This document shows, piece by piece, positions 26,766-37,507 of a stretch of 64,000 nt of DNA. The number at the start of each line of letters is the position of its first letter. Within the stretch, counting starts at the first letter, position 1. Both the position numbers and the translations under genes were made by a program. This DNA comes from CAZDQL01 sp964507325 (GTDB lineage: Bacteria; Planctomycetota; UBA1135; GCA-002686595), in assembly GCA_964507325.1 (NCBI GenBank), contig CAZDQL010000013.1, positions 32,118-96,117 on the forward strand, given 5' to 3'. The notes beneath the pieces are model-generated. The model ran no database searches. It was not told the origin of the DNA and was given only the letters and a program-made list of their open reading frames with translations.

Positions 26766-29672
26766 TTGAGCAAGAAGGTACGCATCCACGACCTCGCCAA
26801 GAAGTACGGCATGCCGGGCAAGGACCTGGCGGCCAAGCTGCGCGATTTCGGGTTCCGCCAGGCCCGTAGCCACATGTCCGCGCTCGACACCTTCGAGTTG
26901 CTACAAGCGGAAGGGCTCCTGGAGGCGAACGGCGTCGAGCCGATCTCCACGACGGCGCAGGACCCGGCGAACTCGGCTCTGGGGGGCGTCAAGGTCAAGC
27001 GCAAGGTCAAGAAGAAGCCGGAGGAGGCCCCCCCCGCGGAGGCACCGCCGGAACCGCAGGCTGTCGAGGCGGCCGAGTCCGAGGCTGCCCCGCAAGCCGA
27101 GGCTCCCCCTGAGGAAGCGCCCCCGGTCGCCGAGGAAGCCCCCGCGCCTCCGGCCGAGCCGGTGGTGGAACCCACAGCGGAGCCCGAGGTCGAGGCAGCG
27201 GAGCCCGTCGTCGAAGTCGAGCCAGCGCCCCCGGTCGCCGAGACCACCGACGCCGCGCCCGTCGAAGAGCCGACCCCTCCCCCGCCCCCCGCCGCCGAGG
27301 AGCCGCCGCTGGAAGTCGAAGCGGAGGAGAGCCCCGCTCCCGAGGTCGCACCCCCGACCTCGGAGCCCCCCGGCGTCGCGGCGGAAGCGCCGCCGGAGGA
27401 ACTGTCCGAGGTCGCCCTGGAACCCCAAGGGGAAGTGGTCGAGACCGAGCCGGTCGCGGCCGAGGCGGCCGACTCTCCGGAGGCCGTTGCCGCAAAGCCC
27501 CCCACGGCGGAGGAGACGGCGGTCAAGGGGGAGAGGGTAGAGGACTCCAAGAAGCAGCCCGGCCCCCGGGGGACCGTGGTCGGCTTCATCGATCCCTCCC
27601 AGCTCCAGCAGAGCCAGCCCCGGCGCAAGGCGGAGTCGCGTCGCCTCCAGTCCCGCGACGACTTCACCCCCGACGTACGCCCCACCTTCAGCGGTCGGGG
27701 TCCGCGGGGCGGTACGGGCCCGCGTGGCAAGCTGACGGCCCAGGAACTGAGGGAGCGCGAGCAGGGCCGCTTCCTGCGCCGCGGCGGGAGGGTCCAACAG
27801 ACCGGCGGCGGTCGCCGGGGACAGGCGCCGTCCCGCGGCCGCCAGCAGGTCACCGCGTCGCCCCTGGAGGGCAACAAGGTGGCAGTCGAGGTGCCGGTGA
27901 CGATTGGCAAGCTGGCGGAAGCGCTGAAGCTGAAGGCCAACGTGGTCATCGAGCGCGCCATGCGCGAGCAGCTCGGGCTCTTCTCGGTCAACACCGTCCT
28001 GGACGACGAGGCGGCCTCCCTGATCGCGTCCGCCTTCGAGGTGGAGCTCGACATCCGCCACGAGGTCACCGCGGAGCAGGCGCACCTCGAGGATGTCAAG
28101 AAGAAGCGCAGCGAGGTCGAGGAGGGGTCGCTCAGCGACCGCGCCCCGATCGTCGCCTTCCTGGGTCACGTCGACCACGGCAAGACGACGCTGATCGACA
28201 AGATCCGCGAGACCCGCGTCGCGGAGCGCGAAGCGGGCGGCATCACCCAGCACATCGGCGCCTACCGGGTGAAGACGAGCGCCGGGAACAGCGTGACGAT
28301 CGTCGACACCCCGGGTCACGAGGCCTTCACGGCCATGCGTGCCCGCGGCGCCGAGGCGGTCGACATCGTGGTGCTGGTGGTGGCCGGAGACGACGGCGTC
28401 AAGCCCAGCACGATCGAGGCGATCAACCACGCCCGGGCCGCCGGGGCCCCCATCGTGGTGGCGCTCAACAAGAGCGACAAGGAGGGCTTCAACGCCAACG
28501 CCACGATTCAACAGCTCATGGGGCAAGAGCTGGTGCCCGAGCAGTACGGCGGCAGCACCGCCATGTTCGAGGTCTCCGGGCTCACGGGGGCTGGAATCAA
28601 TGAGCTCTTGGAGCACATCGTCCTGATGGCCGAGGCGGAGCTCGGTCTGAATGCCCACCCCAGCGGCCCCGCCACGGGGGTCGTACTCGAAGCGCGCATC
28701 GAACAGGGGCGCGGCATCGTCGCCCACCTGATCGTGCGCGACGGCACGCTCAACCGGGGCGAGGTGATCCTGGCGGGCGAGGGCTACGGCAAGGTCAAGT
28801 CGCTGCACGACGACCGCGGCAAGACCCTGCAGACCGCGGGTCCGGGGATGCCGGTCGAAGTCACCGGTCTGGCGGCCCTGCCGGGGGTGGGCGATCCCTT
28901 CTTCGTCATCGAGACCATCGACAAGGCCAAGGAGATCGCCCAGGAGCGGGAGCGCAAGAACCGCACCCTGGCCCTGGCGGGCAGCCGGGACGCCAGCCGC
29001 GAGCTGGAGTCGATCCTCGGTTCGGCGCCCAAGAAGGACATCGAGACGGTCAACTTGATCGTGCGCGCCGACGTGCAGGGTTCGGCCGAGGTCCTCCGGC
29101 ACGAGATCGAGAAGCTCAAGCACGAGGAGGTCGAGGTCAAGCTGGTGCATTCCGGCGTCGGGCCGATCACCGAGAGCGACGTGGACCTGGCCGCCACCTC
29201 GGAGGCGATCCTGATCGCCTTCCACGTCGGCGTCAACGGCAAGGCGCGCAAGGAGGCCGAGCGCTACGGCCTGGAGATCCGTCGCTACGAGGTGATCTAC
29301 GAGTTCGTCGACGACATGCGCAACGTGATGGAGGGTGCGCTGGCCCCGGAGTACCAGGAGGAGGTCACCGGGCACGTCGAGATCCGGCGCCTCTTCAAGT
29401 CCTCGCGGGTCGGCCTCATCGCGGGCTGCTTCGTGCTCGACGGGATCGTGCGACGCAACAGCAAGATCCGCCTGCTCAGGGACGACAAGGTGATCCACAC
29501 CGGAGAGATCGGCTCGCTCAGGCGCGAGGCCGAGGACACCCGGGAGGTGCGCGAGGGATTCGAGTGCGGCATCGTCCTGAGGGACTACCGCGACATCCGG
29601 GAGGGAGATGTCATCGAGACCTTCGGCCTCAAGGAGATCCGGCGCACGCTCGGCGAACTCGGCGGGAGCTGA
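26766..29672 (+). CDS. infB: Translation initiation factor IF-2
   Basis: The start is a TTG at 26766: an in-frame TAG directly precedes it and the conserved IF2_N segment VRIHDLAKKYGM begins four codons later, so the downstream ATG at 26811 would cut the domain. The 968-residue protein has the N-terminal IF2_N helix-turn domain, a linker of about 300 residues rich in Glu, Pro and Ala, and a second IF2_N (about 375-425). The GTPase has GHVDHGKTT (about 467), DTPGHEAF and NKSDK, then the beta-barrel and C-terminal fMet-tRNA-binding domains. It directs initiator tRNA to the 30S subunit. Confidence 0.98.
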   Translation: MSKKVRIHDLAKKYGMPGKDLAAKLRDFGFRQARSHMSALDTFELLQAEGLLEANGVEPISTTAQDPANSALGGVKVKRKVKKKPEEAPPAEAPPEPQAVEAAESEAAPQAEAPPEEAPPVAEEAPAPPAEPVVEPTAEPEVEAAEPVVEVEPAPPVAETTDAAPVEEPTPPPPPAAEEPPLEVEAEESPAPEVAPPTSEPPGVAAEAPPEELSEVALEPQGEVVETEPVAAEAADSPEAVAAKPPTAEETAVKGERVEDSKKQPGPRGTVVGFIDPSQLQQSQPRRKAESRRLQSRDDFTPDVRPTFSGRGPRGGTGPRGKLTAQELREREQGRFLRRGGRVQQTGGGRRGQAPSRGRQQVTASPLEGNKVAVEVPVTIGKLAEALKLKANVVIERAMREQLGLFSVNTVLDDEAASLIASAFEVELDIRHEVTAEQAHLEDVKKKRSEVEEGSLSDRAPIVAFLGHVDHGKTTLIDKIRETRVAEREAGGITQHIGAYRVKTSAGNSVTIVDTPGHEAFTAMRARGAEAVDIVVLVVAGDDGVKPSTIEAINHARAAGAPIVVALNKSDKEGFNANATIQQLMGQELVPEQYGGSTAMFEVSGLTGAGINELLEHIVLMAEAELGLNAHPSGPATGVVLEARIEQGRGIVAHLIVRDGTLNRGEVILAGEGYGKVKSLHDDRGKTLQTAGPGMPVEVTGLAALPGVGDPFFVIETIDKAKEIAQERERKNRTLALAGSRDASRELESILGSAPKKDIETVNLIVRADVQGSAEVLRHEIEKLKHEEVEVKLVHSGVGPITESDVDLAATSEAILIAFHVGVNGKARKEAERYGLEIRRYEVIYEFVDDMRNVMEGALAPEYQEEVTGHVEIRRLFKSSRVGLIAGCFVLDGIVRRNSKIRLLRDDKVIHTGEIGSLRREAEDTREVREGFECGIVLRDYRDIREGDVIETFGLKEIRRTLGELGGS

Positions 29673-29684
29673 CGGGCGCGGCGG

Positions 29685-30131
29685 ATGGCCAACCCCCGCA
29701 CCATCGCACGCCTCGAGGCGCAGATCCTGCGCCGCGCCGCGCACTGCATCCAGTTCGAGCTGGCGGACCCGCGCGCGGGTTTCATCACCCTCACCCGGGT
29801 CGAGCTCTCCAACGACTTGACCAGCGCGCGGATCTACTACTCGGTCCTGGGAGACGAGGGGGAGCGCACGAAGGCCGAGAGCCTCTTCGAGCAGGCGGGA
29901 GGCTTCATCCAGCGCCAGGTCGCACGCGTCCTGCACACGCGCACCGTGCCACACCTCAAGTGGATCTTCGACGAGACGATCGTGCGCGCCGCGGAGATGG
30001 ACCTCCTGATCCGGCGTGCCCGCGAACGCGACGAGGCGATCCGTGCGGCGGGCGCCGGTAGCGGCACGGACTCCGAGGATTCCGGGGAGGAGGAGGCGAA
30101 CGAGGGTGGCTGGGAGGAAGCGCACCACTAG
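29685..30131 (+). CDS. rbfA: 30S ribosome-binding factor RbfA
   Basis: This 148-residue KH-type protein starts 12 bases after infB. It carries the family segments RAAHCIQFELADPRAGFITLTRV, LTSARIYYSVLG and VARVLHTRTVPHLKWIFDETI. RbfA binds the 30S subunit late in maturation near the 16S 5' helix and is important at low temperature. The acidic C-terminal tail (about 30 residues, SGTDSEDSGEEEANEG) extends beyond the usual length. Its last 26 bases overlap the start of the kinase gene. Confidence 0.95.
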   Translation: MANPRTIARLEAQILRRAAHCIQFELADPRAGFITLTRVELSNDLTSARIYYSVLGDEGERTKAESLFEQAGGFIQRQVARVLHTRTVPHLKWIFDETIVRAAEMDLLIRRARERDEAIRAAGAGSGTDSEDSGEEEANEGGWEEAHH

Positions 30132-33100
30132 GGGCTCCCCCGCTCCCGAAATCGAGCTGGACCGGGAGCTGGGCGCGGGCAGCACGGGCCACGTGCGACA
30201 CGGGCGCTTGCGAGCGCCCTACGCCGAGTTCCCGGTGGGCACCGAGGTGGCGGTCAAGCGCCCGCACGCCGGGGCGGGAGCCGAGGCGCTGGAGGCCCTC
30301 GAGCTGGAGGGGCGCGCCGCCTTCGCCGCCAGGCACCCGAATCTCGTGCGGGCGGTCTACGCCGGCGAGGACCGCGACGGTCCCCTGGTGGTGACGCTCT
30401 ACGTCCCTGGCCCCAGCCTGCGGGAGCTGATCGAGGAGGGCCCCCAGCCGGAGCCGCGGGTGCGGCACCTGGGGCGGGAGCTGGCGGGGGCCCTGGCGGT
30501 CTTGCACGCCTCGGGGTGGCTGCACGGCGACGTCAAGCCGGAGAACGCTCGCCTCGACGCGGCGGGGCGCGCGGTGCTGCTCGACCTCGGCTTCGCGCGC
30601 CGGGTCGACGCGCCGGGGGGAGACGAGCGCCGGCCCGGCAGCTTCCCCTATCTCGCGATCGAGCAGGCGGCGGGGCGGGGAGCGAGCCCGGCTGCGGACG
30701 TCTTCGCCCTGGCGCTCGTGCTCTTCGAGCTGGCCCTGGGCGAGCACCCACTGGCCGAGTCCCTGGCAGGCGATCCCGACCTCTGGTCGTCGGCCTTGGC
30801 CCGGGTGACCACCCTGCTGCCCTCTTCCCTCGAGCCGCGGCTCTCTCCCTTCTTCGACGCCGTGATCCAGCTCGCCCTCCGCGCCGATCCGGGACGACGG
30901 CCGAGTGCGGCGGAGCTGACCCAACACCTCGAGCAGGGGGAGGCCGGGGCCTGGTGGCGCGAGCACGGCGCGCGGGAGGGGGACCTGCGGCGTACCTCGA
31001 TCGTCTGGACGGAGAGCGGGCAGCTGCCGTTGGTCGGCCGCGAGCAGGAGCTGATCCGCATGCGCCAGACCTTCGAACGCGCCTGCCGGGCCGAGGGCGG
31101 GGGTGCGGTCCTGTGGCTCGACGGCGAGGCCGGCTCCGGCAAGTCCCGCCTGGTCGGGGAGTTCGTGCGCGAGGCCCGCCGCGGCGCCGCCCCCCCCACC
31201 TTCCTCGACGGGCGCTGTCCCGAGTCGCTGCAGGAGCGCCCCGGTGCTCCGCTCCTGCATCTGCTCAGGCGTTGGCTGGGCCTGGCCCGGCGCGCCCATC
31301 CCGGGCCGCGCGAGCGCGGGCTCCTGGAGGAGCTGGTGCCCCCCCGCACGGCGGAGGTGCTCTTCAGCTCACTGGCCACCCTCTCCGAGCGCGCCCCCGC
31401 GGGAGAGGCCGACGCGCTGGCCACCTGGTTGGCGAGCCTGGGGATGGAGGCCCCGTTGGTGGTCTTCCTCGACGACCTCTCCTTCGCGGACACCCTCACC
31501 TTGGAGGGGCTGGCGCGCTTGGCGGAGCGACTCCCGGAGACGCGCCTGCTCCTGATCCTGGGAGTCCGCCGGGGGCGTCAGGCGCACAACCCCAGCGACC
31601 TCGAGAACCTGCGCGCGCGACTGACGGCCCGCGTGAGCGTCGAGACGGTGGTCCTCGGCCCTCTCGAGGAGGAAGAGGTGGCGGAGCTGGTCGAGACCCT
31701 CTTCTGCAGCTCGGCTCCGCGCCTGCGGCTGGCCCGCGCGCTGCACCAGCGCAGCGGCGGGTCGCCGGGGGCGCTGGCGGAGATCCTGCACACCATGCGC
31801 TCCCGCGCTCAGGTGCGGCCCTCCCCCGAGGGCGACGGCGAGCTGGAGCTCCTGATCACCCCCGCCGAGCTGCCTCGCCCCCGGAGTGTCTCGAAGATGA
31901 TCGCCGACCGCTACCGCGAGCTGCCGGCGGAGCGGCGCCTGTGGCTGCAGAGGTTGGCGGTCATCGGCGGCAGTCTCGAAGCGCGCTTCCTGTCGCGGGC
32001 CTTCCCCCCCACCGATCCCGCCGAAGCGGAGGCGGTGCTGGCGGGCTTCGTCGCCGACGGCTGGTTGGTCTCCGCGGGCTCCCGCTATCGCTTCGCGGGG
32101 CCGGCCCAGCGCTCGGCGGTCTACCGCGCCCTCCCACCGGAGCGCAGGCGGCGGGCACACGCGGCGGCGGCGCGCGCCCTGGCCGCCTGGGGTGGCCCCG
32201 GCCGCGGCTACCAGCGCGCCTTTCACCTGCACGCAGCCCAGGAGTACGAGGAGCTGCTCGAGGTCGCCCTGCCCCTGATCGAGAGGCTCGGACGCCGCGC
32301 TCACCCGGGACGCATCGCAACCCTCGCCGAGTGGGCCTTGGAGGGTGTCGACCACCTGCCGGAGAGTCCCGAGCGCGCGCGCCGGCGCTTCGAGCTGCTG
32401 GAGACCGCCGCCGACGCGGCGGATCGCCTGGGTCGCGGGGCGGACCAACGCGCCCACCTGAACCGGCTGGTCGAGCTCGAGCTGGACCCCACTCGGGAGC
32501 CCGACAAGGCCGGACGCGTCTACCTCTTGCACGGCAGGTTCGCGGCGGCCACCGGTCGCTATGGTCTGGCGCGTGGCATGCTGCGCAACGCGATCCTGCT
32601 CTTCCAGGAGGTGCACGACCACGTCTCAGAGGGCGATGCCTGCCTGCGACTGGCCTACGTCCAGGGTCACCTGGGGGACTTCGCGGAGGCCGTTCATCTG
32701 GCGCGGCGGGCCCTGACCCTGGCCCAGGGAAGACGGCAGCGCGCGCAGTGCCGGCTGGCCCAGGGGGTGGTGGCGCTCGTCGGCGACGATCTGGAGCTGG
32801 CCCAACGGCGCATCGACGCCGCGATGAAGGAGCTGAGGGGGCTCCAGGATCCGAGCGCGGGGCTCGACGCCCTCGCCGGAGCGCATCAGCTGCGCGCGCG
32901 GGTCTACCGCCTTGCGGGGCGACCGCGCCGCGCCTTCGGATCGATCCAACACGCGGCGCGCCTCGCGGCGCAAGCGGGGGAGCGCAAGCTGGAGGGGGAG
33001 ATCGCCGCGCGCCACGGGCGGCTCCTGCTCGACCTCGACCGCCCGCGCGAGGCGGAAGCGCTCTTGCGGGAGGCGCTCCTGACCTGCCGCGAGAGCGAGT

Positions 33101-33588
33101 ACCGACGCGGTGAAGCGTTGGCGGCGCTGCTCTTGGGGACCCTGCTCGCGGAGGAGAACGGGGGGGAGTCGCGGGAGCTCCTGACGCGCGCCGTGCGCCT
33201 CTCCCACCAGATGGGTCTCAAGCGCGTCGAAGCCCTGGCGCAGGCGATCTCGGCGCGCGTCGCTCGCCAGTCGGGGGATCGGCAGGAGGCACTGCGCCTC
33301 TCCCTCTCCGCCCTGCAGCTGCTCGAGCGCTACGGGGGCGAGCTGGCCGACCGCATCGTGATCATCGCCACCCGGGTGATCCTGCTGCGCGAGGCCGCCG
33401 AGGATCAGGAGGCCCGCCAACTCGAGGCCTCCCTGCGGCGCCGCGTGCGACGGGTGAACGACCGTCTGAGCGGAGTGGTGATGCGCCAGCGCCACCATCG
33501 CGCCAGCACGTCCCTGCTCGAGGCGGCCCTCTCGCCGGAGGGACCGTTGTATCCACGGGTCTCCCTGGCCGGCCTGGAGGGGCGTTGA
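30106..33588 (+). CDS. Ser/Thr kinase - AAA ATPase - TPR multidomain protein
   Basis: The GTG at 30106 is chosen because GGAGGAGG sits about 10 bases upstream; it overlaps rbfA. The 1160-residue protein has a kinase domain with Gly loop LGAGSTGHV (22-30), Lys51 (VAVKRP), HGDVKPEN near 140 and LDLGFA near 159, so HRD is HGD and DFG is DLG. Next is an ATPase of the AAA_16/STAND type, P-loop GEAGSGKS near 340 and VVFLDD as Walker B. About 500 residues of TPR-like helices follow. The plan resembles PknK of mycobacteria but without a LuxR HTH. It is probably a cytoplasmic signalling hub; its substrate and stimulus are unknown. Confidence 0.88.
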   Translation: MAGRKRTTRGSPAPEIELDRELGAGSTGHVRHGRLRAPYAEFPVGTEVAVKRPHAGAGAEALEALELEGRAAFAARHPNLVRAVYAGEDRDGPLVVTLYVPGPSLRELIEEGPQPEPRVRHLGRELAGALAVLHASGWLHGDVKPENARLDAAGRAVLLDLGFARRVDAPGGDERRPGSFPYLAIEQAAGRGASPAADVFALALVLFELALGEHPLAESLAGDPDLWSSALARVTTLLPSSLEPRLSPFFDAVIQLALRADPGRRPSAAELTQHLEQGEAGAWWREHGAREGDLRRTSIVWTESGQLPLVGREQELIRMRQTFERACRAEGGGAVLWLDGEAGSGKSRLVGEFVREARRGAAPPTFLDGRCPESLQERPGAPLLHLLRRWLGLARRAHPGPRERGLLEELVPPRTAEVLFSSLATLSERAPAGEADALATWLASLGMEAPLVVFLDDLSFADTLTLEGLARLAERLPETRLLLILGVRRGRQAHNPSDLENLRARLTARVSVETVVLGPLEEEEVAELVETLFCSSAPRLRLARALHQRSGGSPGALAEILHTMRSRAQVRPSPEGDGELELLITPAELPRPRSVSKMIADRYRELPAERRLWLQRLAVIGGSLEARFLSRAFPPTDPAEAEAVLAGFVADGWLVSAGSRYRFAGPAQRSAVYRALPPERRRRAHAAAARALAAWGGPGRGYQRAFHLHAAQEYEELLEVALPLIERLGRRAHPGRIATLAEWALEGVDHLPESPERARRRFELLETAADAADRLGRGADQRAHLNRLVELELDPTREPDKAGRVYLLHGRFAAATGRYGLARGMLRNAILLFQEVHDHVSEGDACLRLAYVQGHLGDFAEAVHLARRALTLAQGRRQRAQCRLAQGVVALVGDDLELAQRRIDAAMKELRGLQDPSAGLDALAGAHQLRARVYRLAGRPRRAFGSIQHAARLAAQAGERKLEGEIAARHGRLLLDLDRPREAEALLREALLTCRESEYRRGEALAALLLGTLLAEENGGESRELLTRAVRLSHQMGLKRVEALAQAISARVARQSGDRQEALRLSLSALQLLERYGGELADRIVIIATRVILLREAAEDQEARQLEASLRRRVRRVNDRLSGVVMRQRHHRASTSLLEAALSPEGPLYPRVSLAGLEGR

Positions 33589-33589
33589 G

Positions 33590-34510
33590 TCAGGACCGCC
33601 GGCCGGGCTGCAGCAGGCCGCGCTGCTGGCTCTCCTCACTCCGACCGCCCAGCAGCCGGTCGATCAGGCCCCCCGCCCGGTGCAGTCCCCACCCCAAGGC
33701 GTAGCGCGACCGGACCGCGCGCCAGTCCGCCTTCCAGCGGGCGCGCTCGGGGTCGTAGCCGCGCAGGAAGCGCGCCCAGTCGGTCAGCCGCAGGGCCGGC
33801 CCACGGCGTCTCTCGGAGCGCGCCACGTGGCGGTAGAAGCGCTCGAGCTGGGCGCGGCGCTGGGAGGCGGCGGGGGCGTCGACGAAGTAGGAGCGGTCCA
33901 GGTCGAGCAGCCACAGCTCGACCTGCCCGCCGGAGGGGAGCGGACGCACCAGGATGTTGTGAGGCTGCAGGTCGGCGTGCAGGCAACCGTGCAGGTGCAG
34001 GCGGCGCACCAGGTCACCCACCGCCTCCAGAACACCACGGCGGGAGCGCTCGGACACCTCCCCACGGCGCAGGCAGTCGAGCCAGTGCCCGAGATCGAGG
34101 GTTCCCTCGATGCGGCGCGTGACCAGGTCCAACTCCCATCCGAAGCCCAGGTTGCGGGCGCGGGCCGCCACCACCCGCGGGGTGGGGATCCCGAGCCGCG
34201 TCAGGGAATCGGAGAGGATCAACTCGCGGAAGGGGCGCTCCGGGTCGAGGAACCGGGAGCCCGTGAAGCGCCGCAAGAGGCCGCCGTGTCGGAAACGCCG
34301 CACCAGGTAGCACTCCCCGAGGAGCTCCAGCTCGTGGAGTGGAGCGCGCCCCGCGAGCTCCGACGGCCGGAGCTCACCGTCCGCCTCGGGGCTGTAGCCC
34401 GCCTCGTGCAGGGCCCGGGTGACGTCGGCGTGGACGGCCAGGATGCCCCGCGGGGTCTCCTCGACGAAGTAGCCACCGGGCAGCTCCGCGAGGATCGAAA
34501 GGGTGGGCAT
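33590..34510 (-). CDS. WaaP/KdkA-like lipopolysaccharide kinase-family protein
   Basis: The 306-residue protein has the kinase-like core of the Kdo/heptose kinase family: YLVRRFRHGGLLRRFTGSRF at the N-lobe, catalytic LHGCLHADLQPHNIL and metal-binding LLDLDRSYF. KdkA/WaaP phosphorylate Kdo or heptose of the LPS core. The GLLR segment and 'HxDLxxxNIL' pattern fit KdkA best. Exact sugar acceptor is unknown. The gene follows the KptA-like gene by 38 bases, and its stop is one base from the stop of the convergent kinase gene. Confidence 0.82.
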   Translation of the reverse strand: MPTLSILAELPGGYFVEETPRGILAVHADVTRALHEAGYSPEADGELRPSELAGRAPLHELELLGECYLVRRFRHGGLLRRFTGSRFLDPERPFRELILSDSLTRLGIPTPRVVAARARNLGFGWELDLVTRRIEGTLDLGHWLDCLRRGEVSERSRRGVLEAVGDLVRRLHLHGCLHADLQPHNILVRPLPSGGQVELWLLDLDRSYFVDAPAASQRRAQLERFYRHVARSERRRGPALRLTDWARFLRGYDPERARWKADWRAVRSRYALGWGLHRAGGLIDRLLGGRSEESQQRGLLQPGRRS

Positions 34511-34548
34511 CGGTCGCCTCGGATGGATCGGCCCGCTAGGTCACCCCG

Positions 34549-35724
34549 CTAGACCACCCCCGCGCCGAATCCGGGGGCCTCGTCGGTCCGCCGCTCGGGC
34601 TCTGCGGGCTCTGCGGGCTCTGCGGGCGCTTTCGGCTCTTCAGGCTCTTCAAGCTCTTCGGGCTCCGCGGGTTCATCGAGCTCTGCGAACTCTGCGGGCT
34701 CGTCAGGCTCATCTAGCTCTTCGGGCTCCGCGGGTTCATCGAGCTCTGCGAACACTGCGGGCTCGTCAGGCACGGGGTCCGGTTCGGGCTCGGGGGCGGG
34801 AGCGGGATCGGCGGGCGTGGGGATCTCCGCCTCGGGATCGATCCCGGAGCCGAATCCGAAGGCGTCCTCGGACTCGACGGGTGCGGGCGGTTCCTCCCGC
34901 TCGGGAGGCTCGCGTCGCGGCTCGCGTCGCGGCTCGCGCTGCGGCTCGCGCTGCGGCTCGCGCTGCGGCTCGCGCTGCGGCTCGCGCCGCGGCTCGCGCC
35001 GCTCCGGAGCTCGGCCTTCTTCCTCCCGGGAGCGCTCGGCGCCCGCGGGGCGCCGCTCCTCCTCGTCCCTCTCCGCCCCTGCGGAGGGGCGTCGGCGCCG
35101 GTGTTGTCCGCCGACACGTCCACGCCCCTCCGAGCGGAAGCCGTGGCGGGAGCGCTCGCGGCGCAAGCCGTCGGTGTGGGTGTCCCCCACCTCGATGCAG
35201 TCGACCGGGATGTCCTCGGAGAGGAAGAGGGACTGGCGATCCCAGAACCGCACCCCATCCTCCCAGGCTTCACGCGCGCGGACGGTGACGACCGCGTACT
35301 CCGGCGCGGCGCGGCGCCCGGTCTCGCGGGCGTCCTCGACCGTGCGTGCCAAGTGCAGGAAGGCGCGCCGGCCGCTGCGCAGGCCGTGCTCCAGAGCGCG
35401 GCGGGCGTCACGACTGCCGATGCCGACGTAGAGCAGCTCCGGTGGCTCGGCATCGGGACCGGGATCGATCGAGAAGGAGTGACCGTATAGAGCGCGGATG
35501 CGACCTCCGTCGACCTCGTAGCGCGGGCGGTCACCCGCTTCGATCGCATCCAACACGTCCTCCTCTTCGATCGGATCCCCGATGCGCTCGTTGAGGGCAC
35601 AGATCACGTCGTGCATCTCCGCGAAGCCGTGGGAATCGACGTCGAGATCGAACTCCTCGGGCTGGTGGCGGAGCATGTACGCGAGAGAGCGGGTGATGCG
35701 TTCGTTGATGGTGCCGTTCGTCAT
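34549..35724 (-). CDS. KptA/Tpt1-like RNA 2'-phosphotransferase with long repetitive tail
   Basis: Residues 1-190 follow the KptA/Tpt1 fold: RITRSLAYMLRHQP with Arg19-His20, GRIRALYGHS with Arg77, and C-terminal LFLSEDIPVDCIE. Tpt1 moves an internal 2'-phosphate from RNA to NAD. The usual LYHGT motif that binds NAD reads LYVGI (residues 98-102), so His and Thr are lost. Residues 195-391 are low complexity: Arg/Glu-rich, then eight REP[RQ] tetrapeptides, then Glu/Pro/Ala repeats. Bacterial KptA is normally about 180 residues. A -10-like TAGAAT lies at 35755-35760. The altered motif makes catalysis uncertain. Confidence 0.8.
   Translation of the reverse strand: MTNGTINERITRSLAYMLRHQPEEFDLDVDSHGFAEMHDVICALNERIGDPIEEEDVLDAIEAGDRPRYEVDGGRIRALYGHSFSIDPGPDAEPPELLYVGIGSRDARRALEHGLRSGRRAFLHLARTVEDARETGRRAAPEYAVVTVRAREAWEDGVRFWDRQSLFLSEDIPVDCIEVGDTHTDGLRRERSRHGFRSEGRGRVGGQHRRRRPSAGAERDEEERRPAGAERSREEEGRAPERREPRREPQREPQREPQREPQREPRREPRREPPEREEPPAPVESEDAFGFGSGIDPEAEIPTPADPAPAPEPEPDPVPDEPAVFAELDEPAEPEELDEPDEPAEFAELDEPAEPEELEEPEEPKAPAEPAEPAEPERRTDEAPGFGAGVV
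34652..34777 (-). repeat. 63-bp tandem duplication in the KptA-like tail
   Basis: Two adjacent 63-base copies (34652-34714 and 34715-34777) agree over about their first 55 bases with a single mismatch and then diverge. They encode repeated PAEFAELDEPAEPEEL-type sequence in the acidic tail. In-frame length suggests slippage or unequal crossover that keeps the frame. Confidence 0.8.
34907..35002 (-). repeat. Eight 12-bp tandem repeats (GGCTCGCGYYGC type)
   Basis: Eight consecutive 12-base units differ only at two positions and encode (REP[RQ]) x 8 in the KptA-like protein. The four central units are identical. The tract is in frame and could vary in copy number between strains. Confidence 0.9.
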
Positions 35725-35816
35725 ATGAGCGTGCGCACTGGGGCCGAGCCGAGCATTCTAGCCGCGCAGGGCCGACCGTGCCACGCGCGATGACGGGGAG
35801 GTTGGCTGGGGCGCCA

Positions 35817-37433
<1,617 letters not shown>

Positions 37434-37507
37434 CGGGCGCAGAGTAGCGCGGCTTCCCGACTGGCGTCGAGCCCGATGTGGGGTTGTCTCTCTCCGTCTG
37501 CCCCTCG

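Noticed and set aside
26901..30185. A 1094-codon open frame antisense to infB-rbfA
   Set aside because: It runs opposite to the clear IF-2 and RbfA sequences; the long frame comes from high GC and third-position bias and its translation shows no family motif.
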